Shown piece by piece: positions 35,733 through 47,353 of a stretch of 64,000 nt of DNA. The stretch comes from Synchiropus splendidus (Eukaryota > Chordata > Actinopteri > Syngnathiformes > Callionymidae). How positions within the stretch are numbered: position 1 is the first letter of the stretch; the number at the start of each line of letters is the position of its first letter. Both the position numbers and the translations under genes were made by a program. The DNA lies in contig NC_071345.1 of assembly GCF_027744825.2 (NCBI RefSeq), positions 4,715,001-4,779,000 of the forward strand. Reading direction: 5' to 3'. The notes beneath the pieces were generated by a model. The model worked only from the letters and a program-made list of their open reading frames with translations. It was not told the origin of the DNA and did not search any database.

Positions 35733-38210
35733 TGTAATTGATAATACTAATATTCCTATTAATTGCTAAAACAGTTACGCTAAAGTTTTCGGAAATGTTC
35801 ATGCTTATTTTGCTAAGCGACAGAAAGACAAATGTCTGCAGGAATATGGCATACTAGGCAATTTAGAGAAAAAAAACTTCTCAGCAAATATAAAACAAAT
35901 AAATAGAAGAGTTGGAACTGAATACTCTTTTGGATTAAAAAAAGAAATCAAACACACATCTGCTTTGTGTAATATTAAAATAATTTGTTTTAAAATTACA
36001 ACTGGGAGAATAATATTTACTGTATTTTCTGGACCATAAGTTGGCGTTTCATACTCTGACTAAGCGTCACAACACGTATCATACAAATGGATATGATTAT
36101 GGCGTTTTTTGGTGGAAAAAATAAATGCAGAGAGAAACTCTATTTTTACTAGCAACAGTGCAATAAATGTAAGAAAAAAAATCCTCTCTTTGGTTCCTTG
36201 TTTGTCAGTCGACTCACTTATTGATCGGCTAACTTTTCTTTCATGTAGCGTCAGGAGCGATGAATACAGATGCCTTTGCCGGAGGACTGTTGTGGAGTTA
36301 CCACTTCATGCAACAGATATTGCATAACAACTTGGAAATATTCTCCATGTAGATTTTTTTTTTGACTGATGTGACTTCTACTCCAACACAGTCCACATAA
36401 CTGGAGGTTCAGGATCACATTAAACTAAACTCCATTTCTCCTCGCAGTTGCTCCAATTCTATGTTCATCTGATACTGTTGAAGGCAGGGATTGTATTCTT
36501 CTATTTTACCGATCAGAGTATATGAATTTAGAAGGACAAATTGATGAAAGGAAATAATGGTTCAAATAAGACTAGCTAATGGGGAACGTCAAGTTTATTT
36601 AAGCTTGCGCATGAAGTTCTGCACTCTTTGAGGATTGTTCCTTTTTCAACATTCTTCACACAACTTTGATGGTTTTTTTTCTTTTTTTTTTAAAGACAGT
36701 ACTGAGAGCTTCTGAAGAGCTTCTGTAGCCCCAGCGCTAATGCAGATTTAATAATGATAAGCATGCAGCTGTATGCAGAGACTCATTTATCTCCCACCAC
36801 ATAATGTCCCATGGATATTTCCAGAATGAAGTTTTGGAGATCCAGGTGATAATGAAGTGAGCATTGTTCAGGGAAGGAGCTGCAGTTTTGTTTATAGATG
36901 CTGGTAAATACTGCCAAGAAAAATTCAAAGACACTCAGAGGGAACTGTTGTGCTCTGGGCCCACCGGCACTTCAACGCCGACAGAAGAGATGCCAACCAT
37001 GGAACAGGCTGTCATTTAAATGACAGAGTTTTTATTGCTGTTAACACACACCCACACGTTTGTGAAGTACACGTAATAGATTTGACCAAGTTGAAATTTA
37101 GACACATCTGATTTACACTTGGGAATTTACCATCAAGCTCAAGCAAAAACAAAGACTATGAGTCATACGATGACATGATCGAATGGTGTTTCAAAACACT
37201 GCCTTTGCTTCGGTACTTTCCTTAAAGCACATGCCAAACAAACCACTTCAAATATGTGAATACAGTGGTTGTCATGTTTAATTAATATCTTTTTAGCTTG
37301 GCACTCTTTTAAAACCCCGAAACTGATGGATCGCAGCGGCAAAGACAGATTGTCAGTGGTCAAAACACCACTTAACACATCATGCCAGATGTGTCTTTGT
37401 CCGTGTCTTGACAGTCAGCAAATGGGTTCAGTCTGTCTCAGCAGATGCTTGATAAAATACTATTCATAAAAGGAAATGGAAACACCAAACTCATTCAATG
37501 AGAATGATTGTAGTGACTGTCTTGACCCACAGTTGTTCAGCCATTGGAGTTTAAACATGAATACAGAATTATTGCTATGCATGTTTAACGTCGGGACTGC
37601 GAACAACCATGGGAGTTGTAGGAACAACCCCTGAGAAAAATCTGGAGTAGCTTCTACCTATAACATCCCTGTGCTCAGTTTCTATGTTTCACAAAATAGA
37701 ATGTACTTGAAGCTCAGTCCAGGATCCCGTGGGTGCATGAGCCCCTGGAGTATCCAGGGAAGCGGAGCACGGCACAAAATTCAAAGAACCGATATCCGAA
37801 TTTCGTTGCCAGCGATCGCGGAATCAATGTGAAGTGGATACGTTATTACAGCTCATCTTTAACGTGTTCAGACTGTCCCTGTGGCCCTGCGGTTTTTGGC
37901 CTCAAGAGAAAGCTGGCAAAGAGAAGCATGGTACTGTTTTTGGAGAGTCCAACTAAATATTGTACTGCAACAGTGTTGTGAATGAAGCCACATAAATGTT
38001 TATTTTTTTTATTATTATCCACTTCCTACGCCTGTGAAATCAAACTTTTTTCATCAAAATATTGAATAACTGCAACCTACAGCAGCAATCTAAAAAAAAA
38101 AAAATTGCATCGTACCAATCCCAAGTAGAAACCAGAGCATACAGTGACCAGGACTTTGATGGCCGAAGATGAATGTGGCTGATAAGACTGAGAACAAAGT
38201 ACATCTAGAG
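35733..38210. other. Mostly unique sequence
   Basis: At 36018-36070 TACTGTATTTTCTGGACCAT with GACTAAGCGTCAC resembles the end of a widespread vertebrate TIR repeat ('...CGGACTATAAGTCGC'), but the far end is not visible. Elsewhere no gene or repeat is recognised; open frames at 36109-36327 and 37733-37981 are without motif. A T-rich run occurs near 36676. Confidence 0.35.
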
Positions 38211-38415
38211 CAGTTAGTCTTAACCTGGGTTCAATCGAACCCTAGGGGTTCGGTGAGTCGGTCTCAGGGGTTTGGAGCCTCCGCCGCAGAGGTTCACCCC
38301 TCAGTCTAGTCTGCAGTTAGTGTATCATATTTTATTTTTTACCAAAGAAGGGTTCGGTGAATGAGCATATGAAACTGGTGGGGTTCGGTGCCTCCAACAA
38401 GGTTAAGAACCACTG
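38211..38415. mobile_element. 205-bp hAT MITE with perfect target duplication
   Basis: Opens CAGTTAGTCTTAACCTGGG and closes AACAAGGTTAAGAACCACTG, inverted termini centred on TTAACCT/AGGTTAA. It is flanked on both sides by the identical octamer ATCTAGAG (38203-38210 and 38416-38423). The 8-bp duplication with CAG...CTG ends establishes the hAT type. The interior has GGGGTTCGGTGAGTCGG and a second GGGTTCGGTG copy. Too short to encode anything. Confidence 0.92.
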
Positions 38416-39339
38416 ATCTAGAGCAAATGACTAGTCTGTTCCAATGACAGCATTTTAGTTCTTGGAAAAAAGATACCCATTTCCTTTGTAGCTAGAAATA
38501 AATGTATCTATATGAGAAGGCGACGAAGGCGTGTGTCAGTATTCTGCATTGGTCTTGGTCTGGCCCCCCTCACTGGTCTTGACTCAGTCTCAGACCCTCA
38601 AAGTTTTGGTCTTGGACTTTGCCCTGGTCTCTGTGTTGTGTTAGGTGTTCTCGACTCTGACATGCTAGGTGAGTTTCTTACTACATTTTCTTTCAGTCTG
38701 GAGACACAAGGCAGTTGTGTAAGAGGCGAGAGAGACTCCTTTTCTTTCTGTCTGTGGCACTACAGGGGACATGCGACTCGAGGGTGGAAGTGATGTATCA
38801 TCCTCCCTTGTCACACTAATTGCCTTCATGTCCTCCTTTACCGCAAACCTCACTGCTTGTCTTTCTCGGCTCCCATTTACCTGACATCCCGCCGTCTAAC
38901 ATTCTTTGTCCAACAACCTTTTCTCTGAGCCATGACATTCTAATTCCTAAACCTGTCCGATAAAAACCTGGGCGTCTCCAACTGGGCCACCTCTAACTCG
39001 TCTCCGTGTCCTTGTGTCCGAGCTACTGTACACAAGCCATACATCACCTCCGCTGCTTCTCTGTCCCTCCAGCTTCTGCCCTGATTTCCCTCGACAGCCA
39101 TTTACAGTCATAATAAACCATTAGTTAAAGCCTTCTGAAAAGTGCAGCCTGGGATAATCGAACCCCATGAAATAGAACTTGGTTTGCATTTACTGGATTA
39201 CATGGCTTAACTTTTAATAAACAAGTTCCCAATAAAGAGGAAATCAATATGGCGGCCGTGTTATGTGCTGCTTCTCCGTGAAAGTGCCTCATTGAGCCCT
39301 CATTCATTATGACCACTGAGTGCCTTGCCTCAATCTTAT
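38416..39339. other. Unique sequence with a GGTCTTGGTCT-rich segment
   Basis: The stretch 38540-38660 carries repeated GGTCTTGGTCT/GGTCTTGACT words like those seen in some fish DNA elements. No terminal repeats found. The remainder is unassigned. Confidence 0.35.
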
Positions 39340-39822
39340 ACTTTTCCTTTCGGCTTCTACCTTCAGAGGTCACCACAGCGGATCATCCTCCTCCATCTCA
39401 CCCTGTCCTCTGCTTCCTCTTCTCTCAAACCTACAAACCTCATGTCTTCCTTCCCCACCTCCATCACTCTCCTCTTTGCCCTTCCTCTCCACCTTCTGCC
39501 TGGCAGTTCCAACCTCAACATCTTCCTCCCAATGTACTGGCTCTCTCTCCTCTGTACATGTCCAAACCATCTCCATCCAGCCTCTCTGACTTGGTCTCCT
39601 AAACACCTGAGCACATGTGCTGTCCCTCTGATCCTATCATCATCCTGCTCACTCCCAGAGAGAAGCTCAGCATCTTCAGCTCTGCTACCTCCAGCTCTGC
39701 CTCCTGTCTTTTCCTCAGTGCCACTGTTTCCAAACCATACAACATTGCTGGCCTCACCACCCTTTTGGACACTTTCCCGTTCATCCTTGCCAACACCCTT
39801 TTGTCACACATCACACCTGACA
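39340..39822 (-). mobile_element. LINE fragment, reverse transcriptase C-terminus (copy 2)
   Basis: The minus-strand frame 39599-39823 carries VRPAMLYGLETVALRKRQEA. Frame 39363-39614 carries WRWFGHVQRRESQYIGRKML, then ELPGRRWRGRAKRR and EEDAEDRVRW-like EEEAEDRVRWRRMIRCGD. The 3' end (GATCCGCTGTGGTGACCTCT in complement) lies near 39360. Truncated on its 5' side at 39822, at a different point from copy 1 (12460-12975). The high identity between the two copies suggests recent activity of the family. Confidence 0.88.
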
Positions 39823-40558
39823 TACCTGAGACGCGGTTTTCAGCATGGCCGTATTTCTACTCGCAGCTCCCTCAGAAAAAGATAACTTAATAACGCTCTT
39901 CATTGACAAACCTGAATACCAACAACCTTTAAAGCTGGGGAACACGCTGTGCTAACAGCCTGCATCACCGGGGCAGCATTTCAGATTTGAATTGTGTCGC
40001 CCCCATTAGTATGCACTGCCGAAAGGTAAATAGCTCAGGTCTGATAGATAAACACACAGTGTTAGTCTGCTGCCTTGTGAGGAAATGTGGCCTCCGCATA
40101 AATTAAACCAAATGTAATAACTTTAAGTGTACAGCTGCACCAGAAACTCATTTAACTCCCATCAGTAAGTGTCTAATGAATGTTCACAGAGTGATGATGT
40201 TGAGTTTTTGGTAATTACCACGCAGACATTGTTTGGGGGGAATGGCTTTAACAGAATTATAAAGAGCTTTGTTTATACATGGTGGGTTCTGGACGGAAGC
40301 AAGCCAACATTGGGAACAAGAATTAATTGAACGTTTGGCTCAGAGACAGAGTCAAAGCAGATGCCGGAGGAGTCACGGTTGACTTGCTTGTAGGCAATTA
40401 GAAAAGCTTGTTGAGGGGAGAGAAACCGGAGTTCATGTGTTAAACATTGAGCGCCGGGGCCAAATCCCACCCGCCACATGGTTCGAGGTCTGGATCGCCA
40501 TCCGGTCGGGAGTCAGGTATCAGATTTTTTTGTTTTTAAACATGTCTGATCCAATCCA
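39823..40558. other. Unique sequence
   Basis: No feature recognised. Confidence 0.4.
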
Positions 40559-41045
40559 TTGTCCATCCATCCATCTGTCCATCCGTCCATCCATCTGTCC
40601 GTCTGTCCATCCATCCATTTATCCATCTGTCCATCCATTCATCTGTCCATCCATCCATCCATCCATTTATCCATCTGTCCATCCATTCATCTGTCCGTCC
40701 ATCCATCCATCCATCTGTCCATCCGTCCATCCATCTGTCCGTCTGTCCATCCATCCATTTATCCATCTGTCCATCATCCATCTGTCTATCCATCCATCCA
40801 CTCATCCATTCATCCATCCATTATCCATCCATTCATTCATCCATCCATCCATCTGTCTGTCCGTCCATCCATCCATTTATCCATCTGTCCATCCATCCAT
40901 CTGTCCATCCCTCCATCATCCATCTGTCCATCCATCTGTCTGTCCGTCCATCCATCATTTATCCGTCTGTCCATCCATCCATCCGTCCATCCATCCATCC
41001 ACTCATCCATTCATTCATCCATCCATCCATCCATCCATCCATCAA
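40559..41045. repeat. (CATC)n array, about 490 bp
   Basis: CCATCCAT units interspersed with CTGTCC, CGTCC and TTTATCCAT variants. It creates spurious His/Pro/Ser/Ile frames of 215 and 235 codons on the plus strand and Asp/Gly/Trp frames on the minus strand. Higher-order blocks repeat: the string containing CCATTTATCCATCTGTCC recurs several times, so growth was by segmental slippage as well as single units. Confidence 0.95.
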
Positions 41046-41075
41046 TCCTCAACCACTTATCCGTTGTTCTCCATT
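41046..41075 (-). mobile_element. LINE 3' end stub feeding the (CATC)n tail
   Basis: On the minus strand this reads ACGGATAAGTGGTTGAGGAT running directly into (GATG)n. 'GGATAAG(C/T)GGTTGA' before a GATG-type tail is the end of fish Rex3/RTE-like LINEs and dependent elements. Only about 30 bp of body remain. Confidence 0.6.
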
Positions 41076-41869
41076 GTAAATTAATGGATGAGTTCAAGTA
41101 CCTTTGCTGCAAATACAGAGGAACACCACTACAAATGGAGGACAACCTCATGAATAAAAGGAGATTTCATGACTTTATACGCACAGAAAAATGCTTGACA
41201 TACAGTAGAAAATGTCACTTTATTCAACAACTTAATGCGTTCAGCATCATTACGCATGAAGAGTGAAGCATAAAGACGCAAACACTTTTCTAGGTTATTT
41301 AAATGCTGGACTCTATTTGACCCCACCCCTTCTCTTCTTCTCCTCCTCCGTCTCCACGCTGACCAAGGTTTGTATCTCATTTGTATAATTAGTTTACAGC
41401 GAAAACGTCCTTCATCAGATTGCTGAGCAAAATACCCCAAATTTGCATTTAAATGAAGCCGCAAGTCTTTCAACGTACAAAGGGAGAAAAAAAAATTATT
41501 CACCGTCAAATCAAAGTGTCACACTTATTGTGCCATCGACGAACACCTTGTGCAGGAGAATAATAATTGTCCACGTGCGCTCAGAGACGCAGCGCCCATC
41601 AGGCCGGGATGACTTTATAGAAAGGGAATTGTTTGTTAGTCTTGAGATGGAAGCGTAGAAAATGGGGAGTCTTGTTTGACTTTGGTCACATCGTGTTCTC
41701 TCATCTCTGACACCACTGCAGCCTGGAGGTGAATTTTAAAAATGTTTGTGAGTCACGCCTCGACCATTAAAATTCATTTGTTCATTATCATACTGCGGGA
41801 ATCAGTGGTGTAACAGGGCAAACAGAGAGAGACGGAAGTCCGACGGATAAGTTGATCACATGGAGTTGC
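41076..41869. other. Unique sequence
   Basis: The minus frame 41129-41509 (126 codons) has no recognisable domain. No repeat signals. Confidence 0.4.
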
Positions 41870-41983
<114 letters not shown>

Positions 41984-42210
41984 TAGCTGGAATCTGTTAG
42001 AAACTTTGTGTGCATCTTCATTACTGTTCAGTGGTGACCTCAGTTAAGCAAGCTCTAAATATGCCATTGTTTGTAACCGGGGACCACAGGGCTCTACAGT
42101 GGGCCCACTACACTTCCTCAAATACACGCAAGGGAAAAAAAACCTAGAACTGACTGATGGGGAGAACGCAAACGCACTCGGAAATAAACTCTCAGTGCTC
42201 AGTGGTTGAA

Positions 42211-42235
42211 AACACACACACACACACACACACAC
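42211..42235. repeat. (AC)n microsatellite
   Basis: Twelve AC units. Confidence 0.95.
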
Positions 42236-42269
42236 GAGGAAATGACGATATCTAATAGAAAACAAATGT

Positions 42270-42601
42270 GAGATTTACAAAGCGCTCACACGCGGATCCA
42301 CCGGAGAACAATAGTGGAAACAGAAAATGAAGCAAGAAGAAAGAGAACGAAGGAAGCCGCTGAAAAGGGAATCAAGCGTGCACAGAATTTTGAATATTCA
42401 GAGAAGAGAGGGTTTACCGTAGGAACACGACGTAACCATCTGGCGACATGAGCTGGCACCGAGGTGTTGATATCCATGGAGACCTGATTACCCGATGAAT
42501 GCCAGCCGTGTCACTTGGTAAGCTGAGGAAAAACAGGGAAACGGAAACGAGACACAACCGGGAATCACAAAAATAAAAGCATGAAGAACGCGGACATGAC
42601 A
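42270..42601 (-). mobile_element. Partial LTR, minus strand
   Basis: Read on the minus strand from 42601, it starts TGTCATGTCCGCG, then gives TTTTATTTTTGTGATTCC, GTGACACGGCTGGCATTC, a CACCTCGGTGCCAGC block and GTCGCCAGATGGTTACG. The same blocks occur in the same order in the LTR at 26708. The 3' part of the LTR after about 330 bp is missing or unrecognisable, so the left limit is approximate. Confidence 0.6.
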
Positions 42602-44598
42602 GAATGGGCTTTGGTTTCCATGTTTGTGCTCAAATAATTGACTTGACGCACACAGCATAACAAGTCCTCTGGTGATCAAGCAGGCCATTGCACCAGGCCT
42701 TTGTCTCTCTCTCAAGTTTGCACGACAATGCCTCAAAGCCAACATGTCCGCTCACAACAGGGAAGAACTGGGAGATGCTTGCTGACCTCGGCACTCTTCC
42801 TCCCAGCTGAGATCACGTAGACAACTCTCAGAGAATTTAAAGTGATATGGTCAACAGCGGTGAAGAAGGTCCTTGTTGTTGTGCCCGCTGGGCCACAGCT
42901 GGAGAGAAAGGCACTGTGGGACTTGCATTGAGGTAATGTTGAAGCTAAAGGGCAGTGGAATACTGCACTCTTTACTGGATAAATAGCTAATAATAATAAA
43001 GGTGCCTACATTTGAAGATACCCACGTTCATAGAGAAGTATCGTAATTAAGAGGAAAAAAACGGGACTTTCTTTACGACTGGAGCAAAATCAGTGACACA
43101 CAAAATCCTCTCACCAGCGCGACCATTTTGGCTCTCGTCGCTACATCAGATGCTAAATTGACCGTTTCCTGCGACAAGCCGACAGCCCTGCAGCCTGTGG
43201 TTCATCCTTCGGAGTCTCACCGCAGAGCCCTTTTGTTCCTTCAAATTACAGCTGAATGAACACAGACACCGGAAGCCGCAACTCCAGAAGTCCGTCGCGT
43301 CACCGGATCGTGAGTGCGCGGACATCATCGGGATATTTGTCGCGAGACGCTTGTAGAACTGAGCCAATGCTTTTTCTGAATATTGTTTGACTGTGATGTA
43401 ATGAGCCAACCTCATGTGTTAAATCCATACGTATCTCATGGCTCTTTATGACTGATAAGTAAGTTGGATTATAAATAAATCAATTATGTGTGTTTACATT
43501 CAGGCTTAATGAGGTATTTTTTCAATGGCTGCCTGGGGTCAGGCTGCACGCACACGTTGTAGGTTATCTCCTGTAAATCTGTTTAAACCGGCGGTTAAGT
43601 CCCGGGAATCAGCAGGGGTGGGAAATAATGAGTCCAGTCGCACCACCGAAGCACAAAGGGGCCCGTAGAACGCTTGTTTATGTTATGGAAACAGGGTCTT
43701 TTTTTTTCTTTTTTTTTTTATTTTAATGAATACGTTGAAAAAGCATCACAAGGCTTTTAAGAGCTGCTTCTCGGTAGCCCTCAGAAAGCAGCACGCTGGA
43801 TGGATTTTCCTGTTTGTGCTCAGTCCGAGCACCTTTGCTTTTGTTTTCCATCGACCGGCATGAAAGATAATGAAACATACTAGCAGTCAATGTCATTTCA
43901 TTTACTTACGATTCATAAATACAGGGATTTTTTTTAAAAAGGCTTTTTTCCTTTAACAAAATAATTGCACCCTGAACATTGAGCAGGTTGTTAAACCCCA
44001 GAAGTGCAGTAGTATTTTACTCCTTTGGCTTTATCATCACCACCCTGCGATTAATGGCCATTTTACTCACTCACCCACACACCGAACATTGATCCCCTCC
44101 GCTCTGGACGTCATGCGTTCACTCAGCGACTCAACACTACATTTCCATTCCGTCTCCTGCACAGATGGCTGACAGTGACTCAAGAGAGAAGACTTGCTGT
44201 TTGGTGGTGAGAGAGTGAAACCAGCAGCAGGATGCTGCGCCGTACAAGGCCACTGGCACCGTTTCGCCAGAGGGACTTCATTGTAATAGTCCATAATGAT
44301 TCACTCTCAGATGGATGGTTGTGCTGCTGAATGGAGGGTTGGATTTAGATCAGGGCTTGGAGGGTAATATGGGTGAATGTAGAAAATTACATATTCACAA
44401 ACAATGCAGCAATGAAACTGCCATTAACCTCTATGAAAGGCTCCTCAGAAAAACCAAGCTAAAATGAATAGACACTTCTTTTTCACATCGATACAATGAT
44501 TAATACATTTGCTGGCTAGCTGGTTGGCTATAGTTACACAGCTCAAGGGACCTTAGTCGAATTCACCCCGCTTTTCACTGCAGTAGAAAATGGGTATA
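42602..44598. other. Mostly unique sequence
   Basis: No gene recognised. The part 43500-44290 is GC-balanced and repeat-poor apart from a T-rich run near 43700, and could hold regulatory DNA. Frames at 43146-43415 and 44067-44294 (both minus) lack motifs. Confidence 0.35.
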
Positions 44599-45286
44599 CA
44601 GTGGATCCTCGGTTTTCCAACGTCCCAGACTTTGAACGAAAATTTCAAGATTTTTTTGCTTCGGATTTCGAACGAAAATCCAAAACTCGGAAAAGCCGGA
44701 AAAAACATAACATGCGCAGGCCGAACAGCTGACCCACGACGCGCTCTGTTATTGTGTATAACGCAGCCTCTGTATGCAGACGTGTCCCGTTAGCTACATT
44801 TACTGACTGTTTTTTCTTCATATTGAGGTGTAAAACCTTTCCTGTCTCCACACTGGACCGTGGTAGAGTGTCACAGGGGAGGTCCTCGCTCTCCACTCCT
44901 CCACTCCAGGGTTTGATGTCCTGTTGTGGGCTGGAGCTGGGACAGGGATGAGGCGAGTCTGGGACAGAGCGTGACTTGGTTTATGACTTTGTCACAGCCA
45001 AACTGCACAGAAGCGCACATTCAGAGCTGGACACGCACCGGGCACCTCTTCACTTCTGGAGAGACGTCACTCACTCGGCAACCCCTCCCACATGCAGCGG
45101 CCACACACATAGAGGAACAGCCACCTGCAGCAGACACTCTACATTCACTCCGACAAAAGACTGTTTTAAGGCTTGGAACGCATTATTTCTTTTTCCATTC
45201 ATTGTAATGGGAAAAACCGATTCAGATTATGAACAAATCGCATCTCAGCCTTCAGGATTGGATTGTAGAGAACCAAGGTTCCACTG
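44599..45286 (+). mobile_element. TA-target MITE, copy 3, full length
   Basis: The best-preserved copy: 688 bp from CAGTGGATCCTCGG to CCAAGGTTCCACTG, flanked by TA on both sides (44597-44598 and 45287-45288). Inverted termini, TA target and lack of a transposase define a Tc1/mariner-class MITE. The termini resemble pogo/Tigger elements (inference). It defines the consensus used to interpret the truncated copies at 2207, 35077 and 61584. Confidence 0.92.
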
Positions 45287-45296
45287 TACTACTAAG

Positions 45297-45451
45297 TAGA
45301 TGAGCTTTCATGATACAGTATTCAAGGGTTGATGAGGTTTCATGAAACAGCGTCCTGATTTTCAGGGGCCACCAGTGTCAATCTAGTGGCCTCTGAAAAT
45401 CAGGACACTGTTTCATCAACCCTGCAATACTGTTTCATGATTCCATCACTG
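45297..45451. mobile_element. 173-bp MITE family, palindromic derivative
   Basis: Starts TAGATGAG (45297) and ends CATCACTG (45451). It folds into a long hairpin: GTCCTGATTTTCAGGGGCC on the left pairs with GGCCTCTGAAAATCAGGAC on the right, and an outer CATGATACAGTATT pairs with AATACTGTTTCATG. The GTTTCATGAAACAG end motif appears twice on the left and, shortened, twice on the right, as though one copy lies within another. It is 10 bp from the end of the TA-target MITE. Confidence 0.75.
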
Positions 45452-47180
45452 GTGAAAACGTACTGCAGTATGAAAGTTAATGTTCTGATGAGCAATCATC
45501 GTAGCCTGATGTTCCATGTTCAGAGTGATGGCCCCTGAGTGTATGTTGTAAATGGTGGCCCCTTACGAATGAGCCAAGGACCTCACATCCTCGGGTGAGT
45601 CCTCGATAAATCTACACACGAACTACCGAAACCTCTCCACCAGGTAAGTGGCCTCCACTGGAGATCAGTGACACATGAACCCAAACGCTCCTAAAAAGCC
45701 ATTTTTATTGACTTGCACTTGCATCCCGCTAACTCCTGCTATCGCCTAGACATTATCCAACCACATGTCCTAATGCTTGTTTTCATCATTATGAAGAATG
45801 GATGATGACTGAATGTGTGCTCTCAAGACCATATCAAAGCACGGTCTCAATTTGGCTTATAGTACTCGAGCAATACCAGGAATGTGCAGTGGTTTCTTGG
45901 TATTGTGGGTGCAGGAGGACATATTTCCTGGGGAAGAGAAGCTTTCTCCTGACAAATAACTTGGTCATTCTGCTAATAATGTATACGCCGAGTAGAGGGG
46001 TGAAAGGCTATGAAATTGGAACTAAGGTACGTTCTAACCAAACATTGGGACAATTGTTGCTCTATCGGCTCCGAGGGGTTGAAAGCCGAAAGAAAAGCCG
46101 TGTTCCGGTTCATATGATCCTTCAGAAGACAGTTAAGTGCAAAATCTCATTTTTACGTGTCATAACAGTTTGAACTTCATGTGGCTTTATTCCCACTGAA
46201 ACTGCAAACATAAACATCCTTTGCTTCGTCTCCGTAAAAAGATGCAGAGAGGGTTGACAGATTATTATAATTTTTTTTAGAATGTATTTTTACTGGGTTT
46301 GTGTGAAGTCAGGTTTAGGTTTTACTATTATTATTCTTATTATTATTATTATTATTATTATTGTTTTTAGTATGCAGTTTGTATTTCACAAAATGATGTA
46401 CATGTATCTTATTCAGTGAATATAGTTTTCACGGCATGGAATTAAAAAAAAAGTCTAGAGTTCCGATCTGACAAATTTTGTTCGCAGTTCATGTAGAAAA
46501 CTAATGTTCTTTACTTTCACATGGCATCACATACATCATTACATCGCATCACATTTGCAGCCTTGTTAAAAATTTCAATTTCCATCAGCCATATTGCTGA
46601 AAATGGGCTACATTAATTCTCCAGGCTGTCAGCAACATTTCCAGCAGCTTTTTTTTTTCTTCTTTTTTTAATACCAACCTCCACGTAAGTCATTATTCTC
46701 TTTGAAAATAAAATGAAGGCGGTATCATGATTAAAGTCTCCGCATGACTCTCCTCATCTGCACCTCCCTAATCCTCTGATTTAATAGAGGATCTGGTTCC
46801 CTCACAATAAAAAAATGGAGACGGCAAGTCTGCCAGTGCCGTCTTTAGAGAAGTTGATCCGCTCATCAGCTGTTTCAAGTGTCCTGCGCCAGCTTTGTTA
46901 ACAACCTGGGACGCGCTGTGACAACGATTATCTACCGTGTGTGCGAGACGTGTGATGGTATAAATAAATGCCTCATGGGATTAAGACTGTATTAACATTT
47001 CAGTCAGATACATTTCCAAACATTTTGAGCGAGCAGAGACAAGAATGTTTGGCAGCAACTTCGCCGACTATTATAGAAAATGCTTCCTGTTGTTACTGTT
47101 TAATAAGTGACAAGAATCAACTATAGTTCTGTCAAATATTAATGCTGTAACTTTGGGGACAAGTACGGAAGTCCTTTCAC
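45452..47180. other. Unique sequence, with a candidate regulatory block
   Basis: The plus frame 45802-46173 (123 codons) is the longest frame here not tied to a repeat. It has no known domain and no clear splice signals, so it is not called a gene. A (TTA)n run lies at 46320-46363. The block 46680-47090 is repeat-poor with words such as TCATGATTAAAGTC, and may be conserved non-coding DNA (inference). Confidence 0.35.
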
Positions 47181-47353
47181 TAGTGATGAGGCTTCATGAA
47201 ACAGTGGCCTCATTTTCAGTGCTCAGAAGGGGGCGCTCTTGAGTTCAATTGAAGTAGGCGTTGGAAGCCAGAGAATTTTGCAGCACAGAGTGCCATCTAG
47301 AGGTCTCTGAAAATGAGGACTTTGTTTCATGAAGCCTCACTAGCCCATCACTG
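47181..47353. mobile_element. 173-bp hAT-like MITE, reference copy
   Basis: Opens TAGTGATGAGGCTTCATGAA and closes GAAGCCTCACTAGCCCATCACTG. The flanks CCTTTCAC (47173-47180) and GCTTTCAC (47354-47361) match at 7 of 8 bases, an 8-bp target duplication that assigns the family to hAT. The interior includes GAGTGCCATCTAGAGG and TTGGAAGCCAGAGAATTTTG. Non-coding. Confidence 0.88.

Noticed and set aside
40559..41045. Regularly spaced repeats that could suggest a CRISPR array
   Set aside because: Four-base slippage repeat without unique spacers, in a vertebrate genome.
40437..41266. Plus-strand frames of 215 and 235 codons rich in His, Pro, Ser and Ile
   Set aside because: They are translations of the (CATC)n array in two frames. 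No non-repetitive coding sequence supports them.
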